Source: Zymoseptoria tritici IPO323
Taxonomy: Eukaryota; Ascomycota; Dothideomycetes; Mycosphaerellales; Mycosphaerellaceae
Length of the DNA: 64,000 nucleotides
Reading direction: 5' to 3'
Assembly (NCBI RefSeq): GCF_000219625.1
Contig: NC_018216.1
Span: 1,550,001-1,614,000 of the forward strand
Shown here: positions 11,238-23,512 of the stretch, piece after piece
Layout: each line of letters opens with the position of its first letter
How positions within the stretch are numbered: the first letter of the stretch is position 1
Translations under genes and position numbers: made by a program
The notes under the pieces: model-generated
Databases searched by the model: none
Told to the model about the DNA's origin: nothing
The model's input: the letters and a program-made list of their open reading frames with translations, nothing else

Positions 11238-12330
11238 ATGGCCTCCTCACCTCCCGAGGGTATCAACCTGTACTCTCGCTTTGCCCTCGCCGGTGCTCTC
11301 GGCTGCTCCGTGACCCATGGCGCATTCACGCCCGTAGATGTGTGAGTAAGAAGAGTCTCCATGCCGGGAAATAAGATCTCTGACAACAAGAGCTCCATAC
11401 TCCTAGCGTCAAGACGCGCATGCAAATCGACCCTCTCACCTACAACCGCGGCATGATCGGCGGGTTTCGCCAAGTCATCCAGAATGAAGGCGCCGCCGCA
11501 CTCTTGACCGGTGCCGGCGCGACCTTTTCCGGCTATTTCATCCAGGGAGCCTTCAAATTCGGCGGGTACGAGTTCTTCAAGAAGAAGTCCGTGGAGGTCG
11601 TCGGACTGGAGTCCGCTCGTCAAAATCGTCTCGCCGTCTACTCCGTGTCGGCGGCCAGCGCGGAGTTCTTCGCCTCAGTCGCTCTCTGCCCGCTCGAAGC
11701 GACGCGTATTCGACTCGTGTCGGACAAGACGTTCGCTTCAGGCCTCGTGACTGGGTTCACCAAGATTCTCAAGACGGAAGGCCTTGGTGGGTTCTACAGT
11801 GGCTTTGGACCGATTCTCTTCAAGCAGTGAGTTACATTGTGAGGTATCAGAAGGAAAGACTCGGCTGAACCTTCTCCTCCCGCACAGAGTCCCCTACACA
11901 GTAACCAAATTCGCCGCCTTTGAAAAAATCTCCGAACTCGCCTTCGCTCGCCTCGACAAGTCCACCCTCTCCGACTCCGCTCAGACCGGCATCAACCTCG
12001 GCTGCGGTCTCCTCGCGGGATTCGCGGCGGCTATTGTATCCCAGCCAGCCGACACTATGCTGTCCAAGATCAACAAGACCAAGGGTCTACCCGGTGAGGG
12101 TACCGTTTCGAGACTGGTGAAGATCGCGGGCGAGTTGGGGTTCCGTGGATCGTTTGCTGGACTTCCGACGAGGCTGTTCATGGTTGGTGGGTTGACGGCG
12201 GGGCAGTTTGCGATTTATGGGGATATTAAGAAGATGCTTGGTAAGTTCGTGGTGGTTTGGTGAGGAGTTTTGGAGAGAGAGAGCTGACTATTGTGTAGGC
12301 GCTACTGGAGGGATTGAGATCGCCAAATAG
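11238..12330 (+). CDS. MIR1: Mitochondrial phosphate carrier
   Basis: This is an SLC25 family protein of 302 aa from four exons: 11238-11341, 11407-11826, 11888-12240 and 12299-12330. All splice sites are GT/AG and every join is in phase. The three signature repeats are visible: [22 protein letters not shown] and [16 protein letters not shown], the last typical of the Mir1/PiC phosphate subgroup. Supporting carrier segments are [18 protein letters not shown] and [19 protein letters not shown]. The protein sits in the inner mitochondrial membrane and imports phosphate with protons for ATP synthesis. The start at [19 protein letters not shown] is chosen because repeat 1 follows directly. Its promoter is shared with the divergent pol eta gene. 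Confidence 0.93.
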
Positions 12331-12492
12331 AGATAGAGCGTGCGTGACGTACAGATAGATCTCCAGCGTTCGCCGAGCGGGAGAGAATGCTACAGAGCAG
12401 GGGGCCATCCAGATCCCAGGAATGATATTTGAAGCAGCAGACGTCGGTGCGATTTGCAAGACGATAAATATACACCACTCTCAAAGTCCTTC

Positions 12493-13161
12493 TCAAAACA
12501 ACGCCCTCCCCCTCTCCCACCTAACATACTCCGTCACCTCTTCCCATCCCTTCCCCTCCAACGCCGTCCCTGCCACCAACCTCCGATTACTCGCCGCCCT
12601 CTCGCTCAAATTCAGTTTGATCCCATGTTGCCCCAGTCCCTCCTCTGTTCCACCCCTGCTCCGTCCTGGATACACAACCCCTCTCAGCACCTCCACCACG
12701 TCCCCTCCAGCATCGAGTCGTTCGAACTCCGCTCTCTGTATCCCCGCCCCATCATCGGTTGAGGGCATCCCGGAGGCGGAGAGGAGGTCTGAGTCGGAAG
12801 TGAGAAGGGTTGCGACGCCGTAGTACGTGGGTAGAGAGGTGTAGTCGGAGAGCTGGGAGAGATTGATGCTGGGGTTCCAGATGTGTACGCCGTCGTGGAT
12901 GCGCTCGATGCAGAGGAGGGTTGAGGGATTGGCATAGCCGGGGGAGTCTTGGTCGAAGGTCCACTCGCTTAGAGGGATTGTTGTCTCGCTGCCATTGTGG
13001 CTCACGATGGCTTGGAGGGAGGAGAGGTCGAAGCGATCATCGTAGTGGAGTGCTTGCAGGACATCTTGTGCCAGTGCGGTATGTTGAGCGTGGGACTTCG
13101 GTTTGCTTGATCTTGTCTCGGAAGTGTTGTGGGAGAGGTCTTGAGGACGGTGGAGATGCAT
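12493..13161 (-). CDS. Hypothetical protein, 222 aa
   Basis: A single open frame starts MHLHRPQDLSHNTS and includes LAQDVLQALHYDDRFDLSSL, IPLSEWTFDQDSPGY and HDGVHIWNPSINLSQLS. Codon use and composition look genuine, but I recognise no family. There is no signal peptide or membrane segment. A second frame just upstream (13285 to about 13100) also looks coding (WYTDPVISNNVTWLDSEVE, GFHFRIPN) and is out of frame with it, so an intron or frameshift may hide a longer N-terminus. The mobile-element block begins about 150 nt upstream of 13161. The gene may therefore have lost its original 5' region to the insertion. Confidence 0.5.
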   Translation of the reverse strand: MHLHRPQDLSHNTSETRSSKPKSHAQHTALAQDVLQALHYDDRFDLSSLQAIVSHNGSETTIPLSEWTFDQDSPGYANPSTLLCIERIHDGVHIWNPSINLSQLSDYTSLPTYYGVATLLTSDSDLLSASGMPSTDDGAGIQRAEFERLDAGGDVVEVLRGVVYPGRSRGGTEEGLGQHGIKLNLSERAASNRRLVAGTALEGKGWEEVTEYVRWERGRALF

Positions 13162-13301
13162 TCGGTATTCGGAAGTGGAAACCGTCCAGCCGGTCTGCCT
13201 CCTTCTCAGTGCGCTCCACTTCCGAATCCAGCCACGTCACGTTATTTGAAATTACCGGATCCGTATACCACCTTCCTTCCACCACTACTACCTTCCTTCT
13301 C

Positions 13302-13309
13302 TATATATA
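13302..13309 (-). promoter_or_regulatory. TATA box at the edge of the mobile-element block
   Basis: The minus strand reads TATATATA about 140 nt upstream of the ATG at 13161. It sits where the sequence changes from gene-like to element-like, so it could belong to either side. Confidence 0.35.
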
Positions 13310-13777
13310 GGCTGCCTGGACTCTACAGCGGAGCGCCTAAGGAATATTTGTACAAAAGGGACATATCCGTGTTACTAGATAGCCATATATGCAAATACTA
13401 CCTAACACCTAACACTCGCACTAATGTGCAACCTATCCTTAGCTGTACAGTTTTTTACGGCGATTTCAACGCGATAGATTTTATTTTTATACGTGCACAA
13501 TTGCAGGCTTAGTAAATTAGGAACTGCTGTGTCAAAAAGGATATCTATCTAGTACTAGATAGCTACTAAAAGTCGCTATTTATTATGCTAACACTACACT
13601 ACTATCCTATAAACTAATTGCACGAGGAGTCTCGCCAGAAGACGCTCTATCTACTCTAATTGCATGCTTGTCTATGCGGCGTTAGGAAGTGGTTAATCTA
13701 GCCCTCGATCGATGCACCAAATCCTTCTACTAAAAAAATCTAAGTCGATAACTAACTATCCTAGCGACTCGACCGAA

Positions 13778-13818
13778 GACTTTCTATTATCATACGAATC
13801 TAGTAATAACAGAAAGTC
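13778..13818. repeat. 27-bp palindrome copy 1 with inverted flanks
   Basis: The core at 13785-13811 has arms TATTATCA and GTAATAACA. It is flanked by GACTTTC and GAAAGTC, making a 41-nt hairpin. Confidence 0.8.
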
Positions 13819-14118
13819 ACCAATCGCAAAGCCGGGATGTTACTAGAAATGCTAGGGCAGGGCGTTTGTAGGCCGGTAAGGGTAACCTTCTAAGTCCAGA
13901 TTCGCTCTTAGTCCGAGTCGCAAAGGTCTACTACTGCAGCGGCCTTCTCCTCCTTCTCCTCCTTCTCCTTCTCCTTTTCCTCCTCCTCGTCGTCGTAGTC
14001 GTCGTCGTCGTCGTTAAAAAAGTCCAGATCTGCTCTTAATCCGAGTCGCAAAGGTCCACTACTATAGCGACCCTCTTGGTAGGCTTCTTCCCGCGAGGGT
14101 ATTAGCGTTAAATGATGC

Positions 14119-14302
14119 GGCCGTTAAGGAAAGAGGCTGAGAACTAGTAGCCGAGATGTGCGGCGGCCGTTAAGGAAGGAGGCTGAGAACTAGTGGCCGA
14201 GATGTGCGGCGGCCGTTAAGGAAGGAGGCTAAGAACTAGTGGCCGAGATGTACGGCGGTGGTGAGGAAGGAGGCTAAGAGCTGGTAGCATAGTCCCAGTT
14301 CA
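14119..14302. repeat. Tandem repeat, about 46-bp unit, four copies
   Basis: Units begin near 14119, 14165, 14211 and 14257, each starting GGCCGTTAAGGAAGGAGGCT or a close variant (the last copy is most diverged). No open frame spans it. A CTT/CTC-rich simple repeat lies just upstream at about 13,940-14,010. Confidence 0.8.
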
Positions 14303-14422
14303 GGGCTGCCTAGCGGAATGCTTCTTCGTAATAGTTAGCGTGCGCGGGCTGCCTGTGGTAGTTAGCGTGCCCGTGGTAGTCGTACGCATCGAACTTCTTT
14401 ATATCCTAGCGTCGTAATCGAA

Positions 14423-14463
14423 GACTTTCTGTTATCACACGATTTAGGTAATAACAGAAAGTC
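14423..14463. repeat. 27-bp palindrome copy 2 with inverted flanks
   Basis: The core is 14430-14456 (TGTTATCAC...GTAATAACA) with perfect GACTTTC/GAAAGTC flanks. Sequence outside the hairpin (TCCTAGCG before, CAAATCGC after) resembles that around copy 1, so the repeated unit is longer than the hairpin. Confidence 0.85.
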
Positions 14464-15051
14464 GCAAATCGCTTTAATAGGACGTTGCCAGCCTTCTAGT
14501 CGGTCCGGGGCGAGGATAAATCGATCAAGCCGGTTACAATTGTTCCATCTACATCCGAGCCGCTTCTTCTTCTTCTTCTTCCTCTTCTTCTCCTGCGGCG
14601 GCGGCGGCTCCAGGCTGTCGATAGCATCGAGATTGTTTGTTAAAGCGTGTTTAACATTCTATCTACGCTTAACAATCACATCCTCTAGCCCGCCTTTATT
14701 AGCATCTATAGTCTGTCGCTCGTTGTTGTATTAACCTTCGCTATAGCTATCCTTGTCGTCGTGCTAAACATTGCGTTCCATGTAACTCGCTTCCGGTGCT
14801 GCTATATTGCTGTGTTAATGTCGCTACAACGAGACGATAATAGTCTCGTGTTAACCTTAGAATTGGTCGTACATTACATAGTAGAATCTCTAGGTCGGTG
14901 TTAATATTTGCAACAGCAACATATGTAGGCAGCCAGTCTTATTCCATCTACCCCGGCAATCGTTGCAACTACAGCCTATACGCCGCAGCGGAGTCTAGCT
15001 AGTTCGAATAGAAGAGTCTAGTCCGGGTCGCTTATCTTCTTGGCGGGTCGT

Positions 15052-15090
15052 GACTTTCTATTATCACACAAATCGCGTAATAATAGAAAC
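15052..15090. repeat. 27-bp palindrome copy 3, upstream of the helicase ORF
   Basis: The core is 15059-15085 (TATTATCAC...GTAATAATA). It lies about 230 nt before the decayed RecQ-like reading frame. Confidence 0.8.
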
Positions 15091-15315
15091 TATCTACCTA
15101 GTGTAGACTAGACACTTCCTACATTTACCTACAGCAAACGACAAACGTCTTTTGTGCCCTACTGTTTTGCCTCCTTAGGCTCTCGATCTTTAATTCACTA
15201 GCAACCGGTCTTCTACTTCTGTAATCTACTTCCTACCGTCCACCTACAACCTTCTACTTCCTACCTTCTACTTCCTACTATCTACTCCTAAGAACCAAGC
15301 GCACACAAAGCGCAT

Positions 15316-18300
15316 ACAACACCCGACATAGTACAGCTAGGACCGTCGAAGTCGGCTAAGTAGCACCGCAAGGAAGCAGATACCCTTAGACGCGCTAGCG
15401 GCAAGAAGGCGAAGAAAGATGCAGGCAAGGGCAAGGAGAAAGAGATCCTACCCCTAACGGTAAGGATTCTAGGCCGACTAGTAATTAGTCGTTTAGCGCC
15501 GAAGTAGAGAATCGCGAGACTAGTATTGCTAGCAAAGAACGCACCTACAGCCGAGTAGACTAAATACTTCGAGGATCGCTGCGTAGACATTAAGGAATTA
15601 ACCGTAGAGCAGATTTAGATCTTAGTAACAGATGCTAGCAACAGCGTCTATAGTATACCATTCTAGAAGCGTATTACCCGTGATGCGCTCGAAGTCGTGC
15701 TCGACTTGCTCTATCCGGAGAAAGGATACTAGCTAACAGACTTCTAGGTCGATATATTGTATATAGCTATCCTAGCCCTAAAATCTATAATGCGTGCTTA
15801 CTAACCTTTATCTAGGTACATCCTCGTCTTTGCTAAGAAGGATATGCTCGCGCTAGCCGGCACGAGTGCTAGCAAGAGTCTGCTCTACTAAGCCTACTAC
15901 TTCCTTATAGGCATAATAGTCATCTAGGTTATCCCTCTTAACCGGATCGGAGAGGAGCAAAAAGCAGACATTAAGCGCACGATGCTTAACGCTAAATTAG
16001 ATATCGTGTAGTGCATGCTTATTACCGCCGAGTCTAAGAAGGCTAATCCTTAGCTGTACGGAAAGCTGCGCAGTAGGAAGTTCGGTTTGATTGCAGCTAG
16101 CCCTAAACAGATAGCTACGAAGGAGTTCTAAGAGTTTATAAAGGAGAAAGGCGACAGTATTGGCATGTTCGCTTTCGACGAGTGCTATCTAATTAAGAAA
16201 TAGGGCAAGAACTTCCGGAAGGAGTTCTTATAGGTGTACATCTAGCGTGGCTTAGTGCCTTAGGACACAGTTTAGCTCGGTGCCTTAGCTACGTATGCCG
16301 CAGACACGCGGGAGTATATCCTAAGTCGAGGTAGTTTCCGCTAAATCGGCGACAAAGCGTTTATAACTAAGGTTATCCAAGCTAGTATCGACCGCACTAA
16401 CATTAGCTACATCTCCAAGCCGATTCCGAAGGACCAGATAGGCCTGAACAACTACGGCATGCTTTACTTCGAGCTAAAGAACGCAGTCGATCTAGTGACG
16501 AACGCGGCAACGCTGCAGAATATCGAGAAGACACTCAACTTCGAGGATGGTCGTAGTGCTATTAAGAATATAACGGCGTCCTTACGTACCTAGCTAGTCG
16601 ACTTAACTAAAGACAACGCTAAAGGAATTAACAAGTATCGCTAGGGAGGAGGTGGTCGCCTCGACGTCTTTAATGTCGTCTCCTTCTACACATCTCGCGT
16701 GCCATCCTTTAACTAGAGCCAGCGATACGATAAGTATAAGAAGCCCAACTTAATCGTCCGGATTATGAACAGCACGCTATCTCTAGCCCACGGCTGCAAT
16801 GTCGGCGACATTAAGTAGGTAATCCTGTAGAAGGTTCCCATTAGCAAGGACTTTAACGATGTCTACTAGAAAGCCGGTCGCTGTGTGCGCGCAGCTGCGC
16901 TTTATAGTTACTTCGTCTGGTTCTACCTATACTAGCTTAACGACATACAGCGTCGTATTCCCGAAGGTTCTAACTACGATTCCTTAGTGCAGCGCGAGGG
17001 TTAGCGTGTCCTATATGACACAGAGCCGGCACGAGCTCTGCCGCATGCTACGATCCGGCCGAGCGGTCTGCGCAACACAACCCTCCCAGGCGAGGATGTC
17101 GAAGGAGATCTAGACTAACAAGGCGGTAATGTCGACAATAACGGTAACAACTTGGACGGCGATAGCGACACGGATATAAGCGAGAAGAAGGACTGGACGA
17201 AGCAGGAGATCGGGTGGCGCGACGCTATGCCGAAGGTTGTACGGCGCGCTCTAAACAGTCGGTACCTCCTAAAGCCGCTATACTTCCGAATAGTGTCCAA
17301 CAAATACTACGAGGAGCACTTGAAGATGTACGATTCCCAGCCCGTCGAAATGGCGTTGTGCTACGACATGCACAACCCAGATTTGCTAAAGTTGATCGAA
17401 TAGGAAGGCAGAGAGCTACTAGTCGTCCCGAAGCGCAAGACAGCTCTACGAGCAAATAGCAAGTAGGCGGTCTTTATGCTAATGTTAAAGCAAATCTTCG
17501 CGGATTTCTGTCGGACATCCTTCCTATATAATTCGACGAACGACTTTACTAACCTAATAGCTCCTTTACCGTACAGTCTAATTATCGAAGACGAGTATAT
17601 GTAGGAGCTCTACACCTGCATCCGCTATACTTCGCTCGAAGAGCGAGGTGAGGGTAAGGAGGGTAAGGGTGAGGAACTGTCTGTTAATAACATTAAGGAT
17701 CTGGCTCCAGACTTCGTGAAGTAGCATACGGATAGCAGTCCCGAGCGCAGACAGGAAATTCCGCTAAATCTGCTAGCCAAGGAGATTACAAAGGTAGCTC
17801 TATAGGTATACGTTAAGTTCTACTAGACCAAAGAAGAGAATGCTCGCAAGAAAGCAGCCGCCGATGCTAAGAAGGCAGCTGATAAAGAGCGTCGAGAGTA
17901 GCCAGTCTCCGAGTCGACACAACTAGAGACTACTGTCGAGCAGAGACAGACCGGTTTAAGCAAGCGCGCGGGTAACTCGGCACTAGAGGCAACTCTCCTT
18001 CGCTAGGCGTTGTTGGCTAACACGGCTAGAGATAATAGCGATAAAGATTACGACGATACTAGCGGCCGTGGACGTAGGCCTAGGCGTAGAGGTCGACTAA
18101 AAGGCGGCCGCGGTCGCAAGGGCAGCCGTAGTCGGGGAAGGGCGATAGGAGCCGGAACGGGAACAGGATCAGGATTAGGATCAGGAGGTCGTGGGTCCAG
18201 CACCGCTAGTACTCGCCTGGCTTTAGAGGCGCTTGGCGAAGAGGCAGAGCGTAAGACTTAGATTCCTCGCATCGAAGGTGAGACCATGGTCACTCCAGGG

Positions 18301-18573
18301 CTTGCTGCAACATCCGCATCTACATCTACATCCGCAACGGCAACCGCGTCTGCATCTACATCCGCAACTCCATCCGTGAGCACAGCTGCCACTAGCGCGC
18401 GTAATGCTAATAAGACTGTCCGTCGCAGCGGCAGTAGTCGAGAGCGTACGCTATTACGCAGAATCCAGGAAGCGAGGGCTATAGAAGCGGAGTTCGGTAA
18501 CTTGGATAAGTTGGTTAGCTCGGAGGTGGAAGAGAGTCTAGTACGTCCTCGTCGTGCTCGTCGCGGCAATTGA
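15316..18573 (+). pseudogene. RecQ-like DEAD-box helicase ORF of the outer element
   Basis: A single frame of about 1,085 codons runs from roughly 15.32 kb to a TGA at 18,571-18,573. It is interrupted only by in-frame TAG and TAA codons; I see no frameshift. Helicase landmarks are a degenerate motif I (GTSASKSLLYQAY, compare GSGKSL), motif II in FDECYLIKK followed by GKNFRKEF (the RecQ DEAH...WG.DFRP pattern) and motif VI in KAGRCVRAA. Downstream lie an acidic linker, a Lys/Glu-rich region (17.8 kb) and a C-terminal low-complexity tail of Arg-Gly, then Thr-Ser-Ala repeats (18.05-18.4 kb). The likely start GACATAGTACAG shows ATA where an ATG could have mutated. RecQ-like helicases occur in fungal subtelomeric and mobile repeats. 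Function here is inference; the copy is dead. Confidence 0.7.
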
Positions 18574-18593
18574 TGTAGTCCAAAAGCGATGTG

Positions 18594-18672
18594 GTCGAAG
18601 AGTAATACGATCGGAGAGCGATAGGGTCGCAAAGCGGTGTAGTCGCAAAGCGGTGTGGTCGCAAAGCGACGT
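18594..18672. repeat. Short tandem repeat, about 16-bp unit
   Basis: Imperfect copies of GGTGTGGTCGCAAAGC follow directly after the helicase ORF stop. Confidence 0.6.
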
Positions 18673-19142
18673 GGTCGGAGTTTAGTATGCTTAAAAGCAA
18701 GACAGGTCGACCAGAGATGGCGTCCAGTTTGTTTTAATACGTGTGTTGTGTACGAAGAGCGTGTGTATTCTATTTAAGCTATGAACCCATAAATCGTTCT
18801 CTTTCGTCCCTTTCCTTCGGTGTCTTTATCCGTCTAATGTCGTATTCTAAAGCCTCCGCTTAGGCGATTCTATGCCAGAGTCCGGTAAGCCGCATGTTAT
18901 GTATTTATTTCTGGGTGTTAGGGTGTGTGTATGTGCGTTATGTCTTGTCGTTAAGAGTCGCGATAGTAGGGCTCGAAACAGCAGCGGAAGGTGTAAAGCC
19001 TGCCCTTGCCGACACGTCACGCCTGCCTAACCTAACCTTATCCTTTTAACATTGCGATACAAACACTCTACAACTGCGACTCTACGAACCCAACTGCGGA
19101 AATCTGGCAAACACAGCTGTTAGATTAAATCTAAGGCTACCG

Positions 19143-19233
19143 AACTTTCTGTTATCACACCTAGACTTTCTGTTATTACACCTAGACTTTCTATTATCAC
19201 ACCTGGACTTTCTGTTCTTACACTGGACTTTAG
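19143..19233. repeat. Tandem half-sites of the 27-bp palindrome, about 21-bp period
   Basis: Four consecutive copies of the left palindrome arm with its flank (ACTTTCTGTTATCACACC and variants) occur in the same orientation without the right arm. They lie about 570 nt after the helicase stop. Confidence 0.75.
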
Positions 19234-19450
19234 ATCTTCTGCCGACCCGAAGAAGGGGAATCTGCGAACAAGTAGTAAGGAACAAAGAGCAAGGGAATAA
19301 GACATCCTGGGCAATAGTAAGAAAGTAGCCGTAGGAGGACTGCTACCAGACAGATAGATACATAGGTAGACTCGGATACGAAGGATTAGACTGCTTGCAA
19401 GGTTACGCATACTGTCGAAGAACGATTGTAGTAGCAGGATAGTTATGGTA

Positions 19451-19720
19451 GAAGGACTAAGGGCTCTTGCGAAGGACTGAGGGCTCTTACGAAGGACTAA
19501 GGGCTCTTGCGAAGGACTAAGGGCTCTTGCGAAGGACTAAGGGCTCTTACGAAGGACTGAGGGCTCTTACGAAGGACTGAGGGCTCTTGCGAAGGACTGA
19601 GGGCTCTTGCGAAGGACTGAGGGCTCTTGCGAAGGACTGAGGGCTCTTGCGAAGGACTGAGGGCTCTTGCGAAGGACTGAGGGCTCTTGCGAAGGACTAA
19701 GGGTTCTTGCGAAGGACTGA
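19451..19720. repeat. Minisatellite, 20-bp unit, 13.5 copies
   Basis: The unit GAAGGACTGAGGGCTCTTGC repeats with perfect 20-bp spacing. The only variants are A for G at ACTGAG/ACTAAG and at TTGC/TTAC, plus one GGTTCT unit at the end. Both common variants are TpG-to-TpA changes. Confidence 0.95.
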
Positions 19721-22098
19721 ATTCGACCAGACTAAATTCGACCAGACTGAACCGGACGACAGCAAAGGAGTCGATTGCCGCCCTTAGAGTCGGTCTCTTA
19801 TCAGCTTATTAAATAGCTGCAACAAATGCATAGTTACCTAACCGTTTGACCTTACTAGCCTTTACCACCGCTGCACCGCTACCAACGCCACACAGTCGCA
19901 CCTTTATATACCATTGTTTCTTAACGCGGGCATCTAATCGTCGACCGACTTACTATCGGAAAGGCGGCATAGCTTAGTAGTAGTGCGTACGCTTGAATGC
20001 CCGTTCATCGTATCGACATACCTTATTCACCTTGGGACGGGTAAATAGCCATGTTTATTAGGCTTGGTGTTAGCCTGAATAATCCGGCCTCGCTTTTAGG
20101 AACTTTTGCGCACAAACGAGTTTAAACAATAGCTACGTTGCTTTATTGCGGCGGTAGGCAACCTTCGCTTATTTAGTAGGTAAATAGGTGCCGCTGTCGG
20201 ATGTTATACCAAACTTCTGCTGTTAGAGTCATTTACTTGCTTTCGCTCCTTTACCGGAGCTAGATTTACCTTTAACCGCTGTCCAATTAGGACTTAGCCT
20301 GCTCGTTTCGCTCCCTTGCGGAGTAACCAAGGCTGTTTCTATTAGTCTAGCATTTACCTGTTGTTCTGGCCTATCTCCGCTTAAAAACCCTTATTCTTTA
20401 GGCTCTAGTCTTGTCCGGCCGCGCGATACTCGTAGTACTAGACCCCCGAGAAATTGTTAACTAAGCAATTGGTAAAAGGGACATGTACATTGCGCGCCAA
20501 CTGTCCCTAGTTACGAGAAAGTAAACTACTTATGCGGTTTCTACAACCTACCTCCGAAGGGCAGGGGAGTCTTTTGCTCTAGCGCAGAGCTAGACTTTAT
20601 CGTTTTGGACTTTATCGTTTTGGACTTCAAAAGAAGACCTTGTGAAGGTGCTAGACTTAGTCGTTTTGCAGAAGGTAGACTTAGCCATTTTGCAGAAGGT
20701 AAACCTTGCTCGTTTCGCAGAAGGTAGACTTAGTAACGGTAGACTTGTCCGACGAATCGCTAGGAAACTATGTCGCCACGACCTCTGCGAATTAACTAAG
20801 GCTACTAGGACGCATGTCAAAGCTCCGAGCACGAGTAGCCGTAGATAGATATAGCAGAGGACATAGCAGAGGACATAGCAAAGGACATCGCAAGGACAGG
20901 AGGCACATAATTAACTAACGCTAACGAACAAGATTTTCTGCTACTATCTACTCGTATACGTAACCGCCAAAGCGGCAGCGAGCACACTTGCTAACACTAA
21001 GCCCTTTATCAAACCGAGCACGTCCAGCCGCGGTGTACACTCTACATAGGGTATATCCCCCAATACGGTCCCGCCTAACATAACGAGCACACCTCTCCGA
21101 ACGATCTTCTCCAAACGCAGTCTCTTTAATCCGCGCGGCATGCGAGCGCCGGCGCGAGTTCTAGTCCGACAGGACCTGGCCAACCGCATTAGAGTGGCTG
21201 CTATAGTACGCACTATTAATTATTAGCACGTACACCTTAGCAGCTCTACTTCCAACCGGCCGACTAGTCCGTCCTCCTCCTCCTCCTGTTGTTGTTGTTG
21301 TTAGCGCTGCGGCCATAGTCGTCGTAGTAGTAGTAGTAGCGGTAGCGGCGGCGACGGCGGAGAGAGGGCTGCATCGATTTTAGTTAGCAAATGTAGAAGG
21401 AGATCCGTTTAGCGATGGACTTACAGAAGGTAGCTCGCTGGCGACACCGACTAAGAGAGCTCGCGTAAGGAGAGAGGCGAGGAGGAAAGAGAAGGAGAGG
21501 GAGCCGGGGAGAAGAAGAGAGGCATGCCGGCATCGTCGTCGTCGTGCTGCTGCTGCTGAGCCGGGAGGAGGAGGGCGCGGCGCGGTGTGTTAAAGGTGCG
21601 CTCTCGCGCGCGAAGGTTGTTAAGAGCGGCGGCAGCGGAAGGCAGCTTCTTCTTCGTAATAGTCTTCTTAACGATGCAGTCGCGCGGCAGCGGACGACAC
21701 GCATAAGGGGCGAAGCCGGGAGCAGAAGGCCAGATAGTGCTCTAAGGTCATGTTAGCAATGCATACATGCGTTAAGCGACTCGAAGGAAACAAACAACAT
21801 ACCGACGAATTAGACTAGCGGAGCGAGATACCGAAGCCTAGACAAGACATGGCGGCGGCGGTAATAATAAAGATCGAAAAGAAGAAGAAAAGAGACGGCC
21901 AGACAGGAGGAGCGACGGACAATATAGTAGTAGTGCTGCTGCTGCTGCTTATACTATTGTTATTGCTGAAGAAGAGAAAAACCGACTCGGCCTCAAACGG
22001 AAGATATAAGTTGTCTAGACCCTTACTTTACTTCCTTGTTATTATTAAGTTTTGCTAACAACAATGCAACGGCGACGACAATAACAAGCGAGAACCGG
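19721..22098. other. Outer-element sequence with simple repeats, no supported gene
   Basis: Contains a short imperfect tandem array at 20,594-20,735 (units around GTAGACTTAGTCGTTTTGCA), a 14- to 15-nt array of GGACATAGCAGA-type units at about 20,855-20,895, GTT/TAG microsatellites near 21,290-21,340 and CTG-rich tracts near 21,540 and 21,935. A 90-codon minus-strand frame at 20,944-21,213 ends in a hydrophobic segment, but I cannot support it as a gene. Confidence 0.4.
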
Positions 22099-22144
22099 GA
22101 CTTTAATTCTTGTTATTATATGATTTGTGTAATAACAAGAAGTC
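22099..22144. repeat. 27-bp palindrome copy 4, downstream of the Cys-rich ORF
   Basis: The core is 22111-22137 (TGTTATTAT...GTAATAACA) with GACTT/AAGTC outer flanks. It lies about 250 nt beyond the TGA of the Cys-rich ORF. Confidence 0.8.
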
Positions 22145-22394
22145 TAATCCCGACCAAACCTCACATAGATTAGCTAATATCACACACGATAAAGGGAGGT
22201 ATTGGCGACAACGACTTTTATTCTAAAGGACTGCGATATCACGATCTTAAGACAAACGCTGCTTTAAATCAACTAACTAGACAATCAATTACACTGCTTT
22301 TCCGCTATGTCCACACTGCTTTAAACTACGCTGCTCCAAACCACGCTGCTCTAAACTAAGTTACGGCTCTTCCGCTATGCTAATTTGCTAACTA

Positions 22395-23512
22395 TCACTG
22401 CATACCGGAGAGGTCCACAACCTCTACGTTAAGCACGGCGAGCTCCTCGAATGTCGGGAAGTAATCGTTCTCGTCGTCCTCTATCTTATCCCTAGTCTCT
22501 CGTACATCCGCACTATCGATCCTATCCGTGCCCTTAATGGCCGTGTCCGAGATGTTGCAAGTCTACTTCTCATACTTTGCTTTGCTAGCAGCGTTAGCAG
22601 CCTTAACCGCCGCTGGAAGCATGTTATAACTAATGGCAAAGATGTTATCCGACAGACCGCGGGCCTTAACATCCGTGTCCGGTAATGCTAGATTTCTTCT
22701 CGCCAAACCCTTAGTCTGGATTTAATTGGCATACGCTATTACCTCGATCGCGGTACTCTTCTTAGTATGGTAGGTGGTTTGGTCGGTTCTAAGCCCGCCT
22801 TCTATCAGAGTCTGCGCTTGTTAAGCTGCTACTATATTTAATCCCTTGGCTACTATAGTTGCTGTAGGATCGTAAGTCGAGTTACCTTTGCTTACGAAGT
22901 CTTCGGAGAGGATCCTGTTATGCTCTTCGATCAGCTCGTCTGATGCAACTGCTTTGCTATACACTCCGGACTGATTAACCACGCTAGTTGCAAGGACGCT
23001 ATGCTGAAGTTCCTTATTAGCGATGGCATCGTCGAGCAGCGAGCGGAGCTAGATTATCGAACGACTATAGCTGGTCTGCTTCGCACTAGTGAAGCATGGA
23101 ATTAAGTAATCCACCATGCGACGAAGCTGGCTAATGTCCATCGTACGGACCGCCTTACGAATAGTCAAGACATGCTCAGCCTCCTTTACCAATCGACAAG
23201 AGTTCGTAAACGCTGGATCCTCCTCGTTAGTCTACGCGTCCTACGTTAGCGACAACTGGCCAAGCTCATATAACAAGTTAAGATATGTCCTCGGGGACAA
23301 GTTGCGCACCGCTTCCTACACTGACTCTATTCGGCTAAGCCCTTCGCGGTATCTAAGAAGGCGGCGATCGAGCAGCAACTAGATAAACATAGCCGTAATC
23401 CTAGAGTTGTACGAGCGCTCGACGAGATGGAGAATGTTGAAGAACTTGCGCGACTCGTTGCTGACTCCTTTTAAGCCGAACTACAATATGTTATCGCGGA
23501 GGTTTCGGCCAG
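22395..23512 (-). pseudogene. Cys-rich large ORF of the outer element, C-terminal part
   Basis: About 370 codons run from the insertion point at 23,512 to TGA at 22,397-22,395, in the same frame as the part at 44,728-47,770 once 21,219 bases (element plus one 4-bp duplication) are removed. The reading across the join is NEQLAGRNLRDNIL. Content is mainly helical and charged (RLVKEAEHVLTIRKAVRT, LRSLLDDAIANKELQ, DIFPTF-like acidic end). In-frame stops are TAG or TAA. I do not recognise the fold. Confidence 0.6.

Noticed and set aside
15316..18573. Helitron Rep/helicase or Starship captain
   Set aside because: Motifs fit RecQ (DECY...FRKEF), not Pif1; no Rep HUH motif and no tyrosine-recombinase motif was seen.
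19451..19720. CRISPR-like array
   Set aside because: Direct head-to-tail 20-bp units without spacers in a fungal genome; it is a minisatellite.
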